This document shows positions 31,394-32,918 of a stretch of DNA of 32,918 bases, piece by piece. The position numbers and the translations under genes were made by a program. The stretch's first letter is position 1. The number at the start of each line of letters is the position of its first letter. Source of the stretch: a virus; the IMG/VR virus record IMGVR_UViG_3300009431_000077, positions 1 to 32,918 of that record. The stretch is one strand, 5' to 3'. The notes below the pieces were generated by a model. It had not been told where the DNA came from. It worked only from the letters and a program-made list of their open reading frames with translations, and searched no databases.

Positions 31394-31419
31394 ACATTTT
31401 TCAAAAAGGTTCCTATATT
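31391..31419 (+). promoter_or_regulatory. Early-type promoter 4
   Basis: TAGACA (31391-31396) and TATATT (31414-31419) are 17 bases apart with TTCC before the -10. The -35 begins with the TAG stop of the HAD gene. The predicted leader starts almost at AGGAGG and is about ten bases long. Confidence 0.7.
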
Positions 31420-31434
31420 GTATAGGAGGAAACT

Positions 31435-31617
31435 ATGCCGATTTATCATTACAAGTGTTCTGTCTGTGGAAAGGTAGTTCATCGCTTTCGCAAGATTGCT
31501 GATAGAGAAGATCCTGTTTGTTGCAAGCAACAAATGTCAAGATTGTTTTTAAGTGCTGATTTCATACTTCGAGGGAAAAACTGGGCAAAAGATGGTTATG
31601 GAAAGGGTTTAAAATGA
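31435..31617 (+). CDS. FmdB-like zinc-ribbon protein
   Basis: The 60-residue product starts MPIYHYKCSVCGKVVHRF, close to the MPxYxYxCxxCG opening of the FmdB/CxxC putative regulatory family, with a second Cys pair (C29, C30). It would bind one zinc. Its role is unknown in most phages. AGGAGG precedes the ATG; it ends with a four-base overlap to the exonuclease gene. Confidence 0.7.
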   Translation: MPIYHYKCSVCGKVVHRFRKIADREDPVCCKQQMSRLFLSADFILRGKNWAKDGYGKGLK

Positions 31618-32237
31618 GCAAGTTGCGTAATTATGGTAAGAAGGTTCTCTGGATTGATACAGAGACAACTGGCACTAATGTTTTCAAAGATGATGTTATT
31701 CAGATTGGTGCAATTCTAGAGATCAATGGTGAGGAGAAAGACACACTGAAGCTTACATTTCAACCTAAAGATGTTGATCTTGATAATCTGAATCCTTATC
31801 AAGAAACGGCCTTGTCTGTAAGTGGTCTCACACCGGAGATACTCAAGGAGTCTCGTGATAATCCAACAGCTTGGAATGTCTTTAAGACTTGGTTAAGGCA
31901 ATATGTTGATCCTTATGATCCTTTAGACAAACTGACTGTATTTGGTTACAATGTCAGATTTGACATGGATATTCTCAGGACTTGGTGGAAAAAGAATAAC
32001 GATAAATTCTTTGGAAGCTTCTTTTACCCAATTCCTATTGATGTTATGATTCTGTTTGCAAATAATCTCTACGAGTTTCAAAAAGTGTTAAATGGAACCA
32101 GAGAGTTTCCTAATAATATGCAACTCAAGACAGCTCTTGACTGGTGTGGGATTGAAGTAGATGGTCAGCTTCATGATGCCTTTACTGATATTAAAGCAAC
32201 AAAAGCTCTTTATGAAAGGTTAAAAGGAGAAGAATAG
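31614..32237 (+). CDS. DnaQ-type 3'-5' exonuclease
   Basis: The 207-residue protein shows WIDTETTG (D15, E17), GYNVRFDMDIL (D117) and LHDAFTDIKAT (H187, D192), the DEDDh catalytic set of DnaQ-like exonucleases. It would remove nucleotides from 3' ends for proofreading, repair or RNA turnover. Its length fits a stand-alone member. The DNA polymerase is not in the window. It is the second gene behind early promoter 4. Confidence 0.85.
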   Translation: MSKLRNYGKKVLWIDTETTGTNVFKDDVIQIGAILEINGEEKDTLKLTFQPKDVDLDNLNPYQETALSVSGLTPEILKESRDNPTAWNVFKTWLRQYVDPYDPLDKLTVFGYNVRFDMDILRTWWKKNNDKFFGSFFYPIPIDVMILFANNLYEFQKVLNGTREFPNNMQLKTALDWCGIEVDGQLHDAFTDIKATKALYERLKGEE

Positions 32238-32449
32238 TGGATGTTTATGAGCGGTGTCCTTATTGTGACACAGCATTGTATAATGACATTTATGACTATT
32301 GGTGGCATCACGAAAGCCCAACCAGTTTTGACTTTAAGTGTCCTGAATGCAAAAAGGTTTTCTCTGTTGAGGTCGAGGCTATACCAGATTTTCTGTGTTA
32401 TTCAAAGGATGTCCCGCAGAGTACAGAGGAGGAGAGTGGTAATGAGTGA
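32237..32449 (+). CDS. Small zinc-ribbon protein
   Basis: The 70-residue product has two CxxC pairs (C7/C10 and C35/C38) separated by an aromatic loop (DYWWHHE), a plain zinc ribbon. It starts at GTG overlapping the exonuclease stop by one base, so it is probably coupled to it. No specific family is recognised; the C-terminus is acidic. Confidence 0.6.
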   Translation: MDVYERCPYCDTALYNDIYDYWWHHESPTSFDFKCPECKKVFSVEVEAIPDFLCYSKDVPQSTEEESGNE

Positions 32450-32473
32450 GTGGGAACTCGACGCGGGGGAACA

Positions 32474-32776
32474 ATGAATGATATAATGTTTATCAAACTT
32501 GAGTCAGACAAGGAGTTTGACCATACGAGTGTTCTGATGGAAGTCAATCAACTTGTTGGCGCTGAGAATTTCATTGTCAGCGAGACGAAGCCGCTCGACC
32601 CGGCGCTACTGCGGGAGGCGGAACGGGGCTTCAATAATGTCACAAGGGACTTGAACAAAGTTCTGATTCAGCATCCCGATTCATTTGAAACAAAGTCTGC
32701 CTATTCAACAGCGAGAGATATGGTGACACAACTCCGCGCCGCGCTGGGTGACGGGGAGCGGGGAGAGGAGGGGTGA
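32474..32776 (+). CDS. Hypothetical protein, GC-rich coding region
   Basis: The product of about 100 residues starts MNDIMFIKLESDKEFDHTSV at 32474, with GGGGGA upstream; the frame opens at 32450. It is mostly helical with charged residues. Its second half uses GC-rich codons (AAGCCGCTCGACCCGGCG) unlike its neighbours, which may mean recent acquisition. No family is recognised. Confidence 0.55.
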   Translation: MNDIMFIKLESDKEFDHTSVLMEVNQLVGAENFIVSETKPLDPALLREAERGFNNVTRDLNKVLIQHPDSFETKSAYSTARDMVTQLRAALGDGERGEEG

Positions 32777-32778
32777 TG

Positions 32779-32918
32779 ATGAGTAAGATTGAATTGATAC
32801 AAGGTGATTGTATAGAACGAATGAAAGATATTCCTGATGGAAGCGTGGATATGGTGTTAGCTGACCCACCTTATGGCACAACTGCTTGCAAGTGGGACAG
32901 CACCATACCGCTTGAGCC
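32779..32918 (+). CDS. Partial DNA methyltransferase, cut by the right edge
   Basis: From an ATG (32779) seven bases after AGGAGG, the frame reads MSKIELIQGDCIERMKDIPD then ADPPYGTTACKWD and is open to the window end. DPPYGTT is the catalytic motif IV of beta-class N6-adenine/N4-cytosine methyltransferases. At least 46 residues are visible; motif I should follow beyond the window. This is the third such enzyme in the window. The adjacent ATG at 32776 is an alternative start. Confidence 0.8.
   Translation, partial: MSKIELIQGDCIERMKDIPDGSVDMVLADPPYGTTACKWDSTIPLE

Noticed and set aside
1-32918. CRISPR array or tRNA cluster
   Set aside because: No regularly spaced direct repeats and no convincing cloverleaf were seen on either strand.

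Overview
The window looks like part of a tailed double-stranded DNA phage (Caudoviricetes-like) or a prophage derived from one. The head-assembly genes are on the minus strand: terminase, portal, prohead protease/scaffold, decoration protein and an HK97-fold-type major capsid protein. Nucleotide-metabolism, DNA-modification and RNA-repair genes are on the plus strand. No host can be named from sequence alone. Sec-type signal peptides, a class II (B12-dependent) ribonucleotide reductase and a near-consensus sigma-54 promoter suggest a bacterial host with RpoN, probably diderm. Most of the window is AT-rich (estimated by eye), with GC-richer patches at both ends.

Layout. Positions 1-4179 (minus) hold small membrane or coiled-coil proteins, two exported proteins (one a large parallel beta-helix) and a cupin-like protein. 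They are separated from the capsid genes by terminator-like hairpins. Positions 4333-8171 (minus) are the capsid module: GIY-YIG homing endonuclease, protease-scaffold, decoration protein and major capsid protein, led by a promoter at 8212-8240. Positions 8340-15736 (minus) are the packaging module: a TnpB-like N-terminal domain protein, two tiny ribbon-helix-helix proteins, a putative small terminase, a terminase ATPase interrupted by an intein, a GroES-like co-chaperonin, a separate terminase nuclease, the portal and two small proteins.

Positions about 15800-17206 have no convincing gene. They are packed with perfect hairpins and are preceded by a strong minus-strand promoter that matches the other two late-type promoters. 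I read this as a giant structured non-coding RNA of about 1.4 kb. It is the most interesting object here, especially because the next gene downstream is a nuclease-less TnpB N-terminal domain, a fold that binds RNA in its relatives.

Positions 17301-32918 (plus) form the early/middle module. It starts from a second promoter family (four copies of TAGACA-N17-TATATT with a TTCC just before the -10). It encodes a metallophosphoesterase, NrdJ with a mini-intein at its radical cysteine, a DUF1599-like protein, RtcB RNA ligase, three DNA methyltransferases (one cut by the window edge), a divergent ThyX, an Hsp20 chaperone behind a sigma-54 promoter, a HAD nucleotidase-like protein, a DnaQ-type exonuclease, zinc-ribbon proteins, a second exported beta-helix protein and many small unknowns.

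The two promoter families face away from each other across 17213-17329, which makes that point the genome's transcriptional divide. Functional calls rest on motif reading only; no database search was run.
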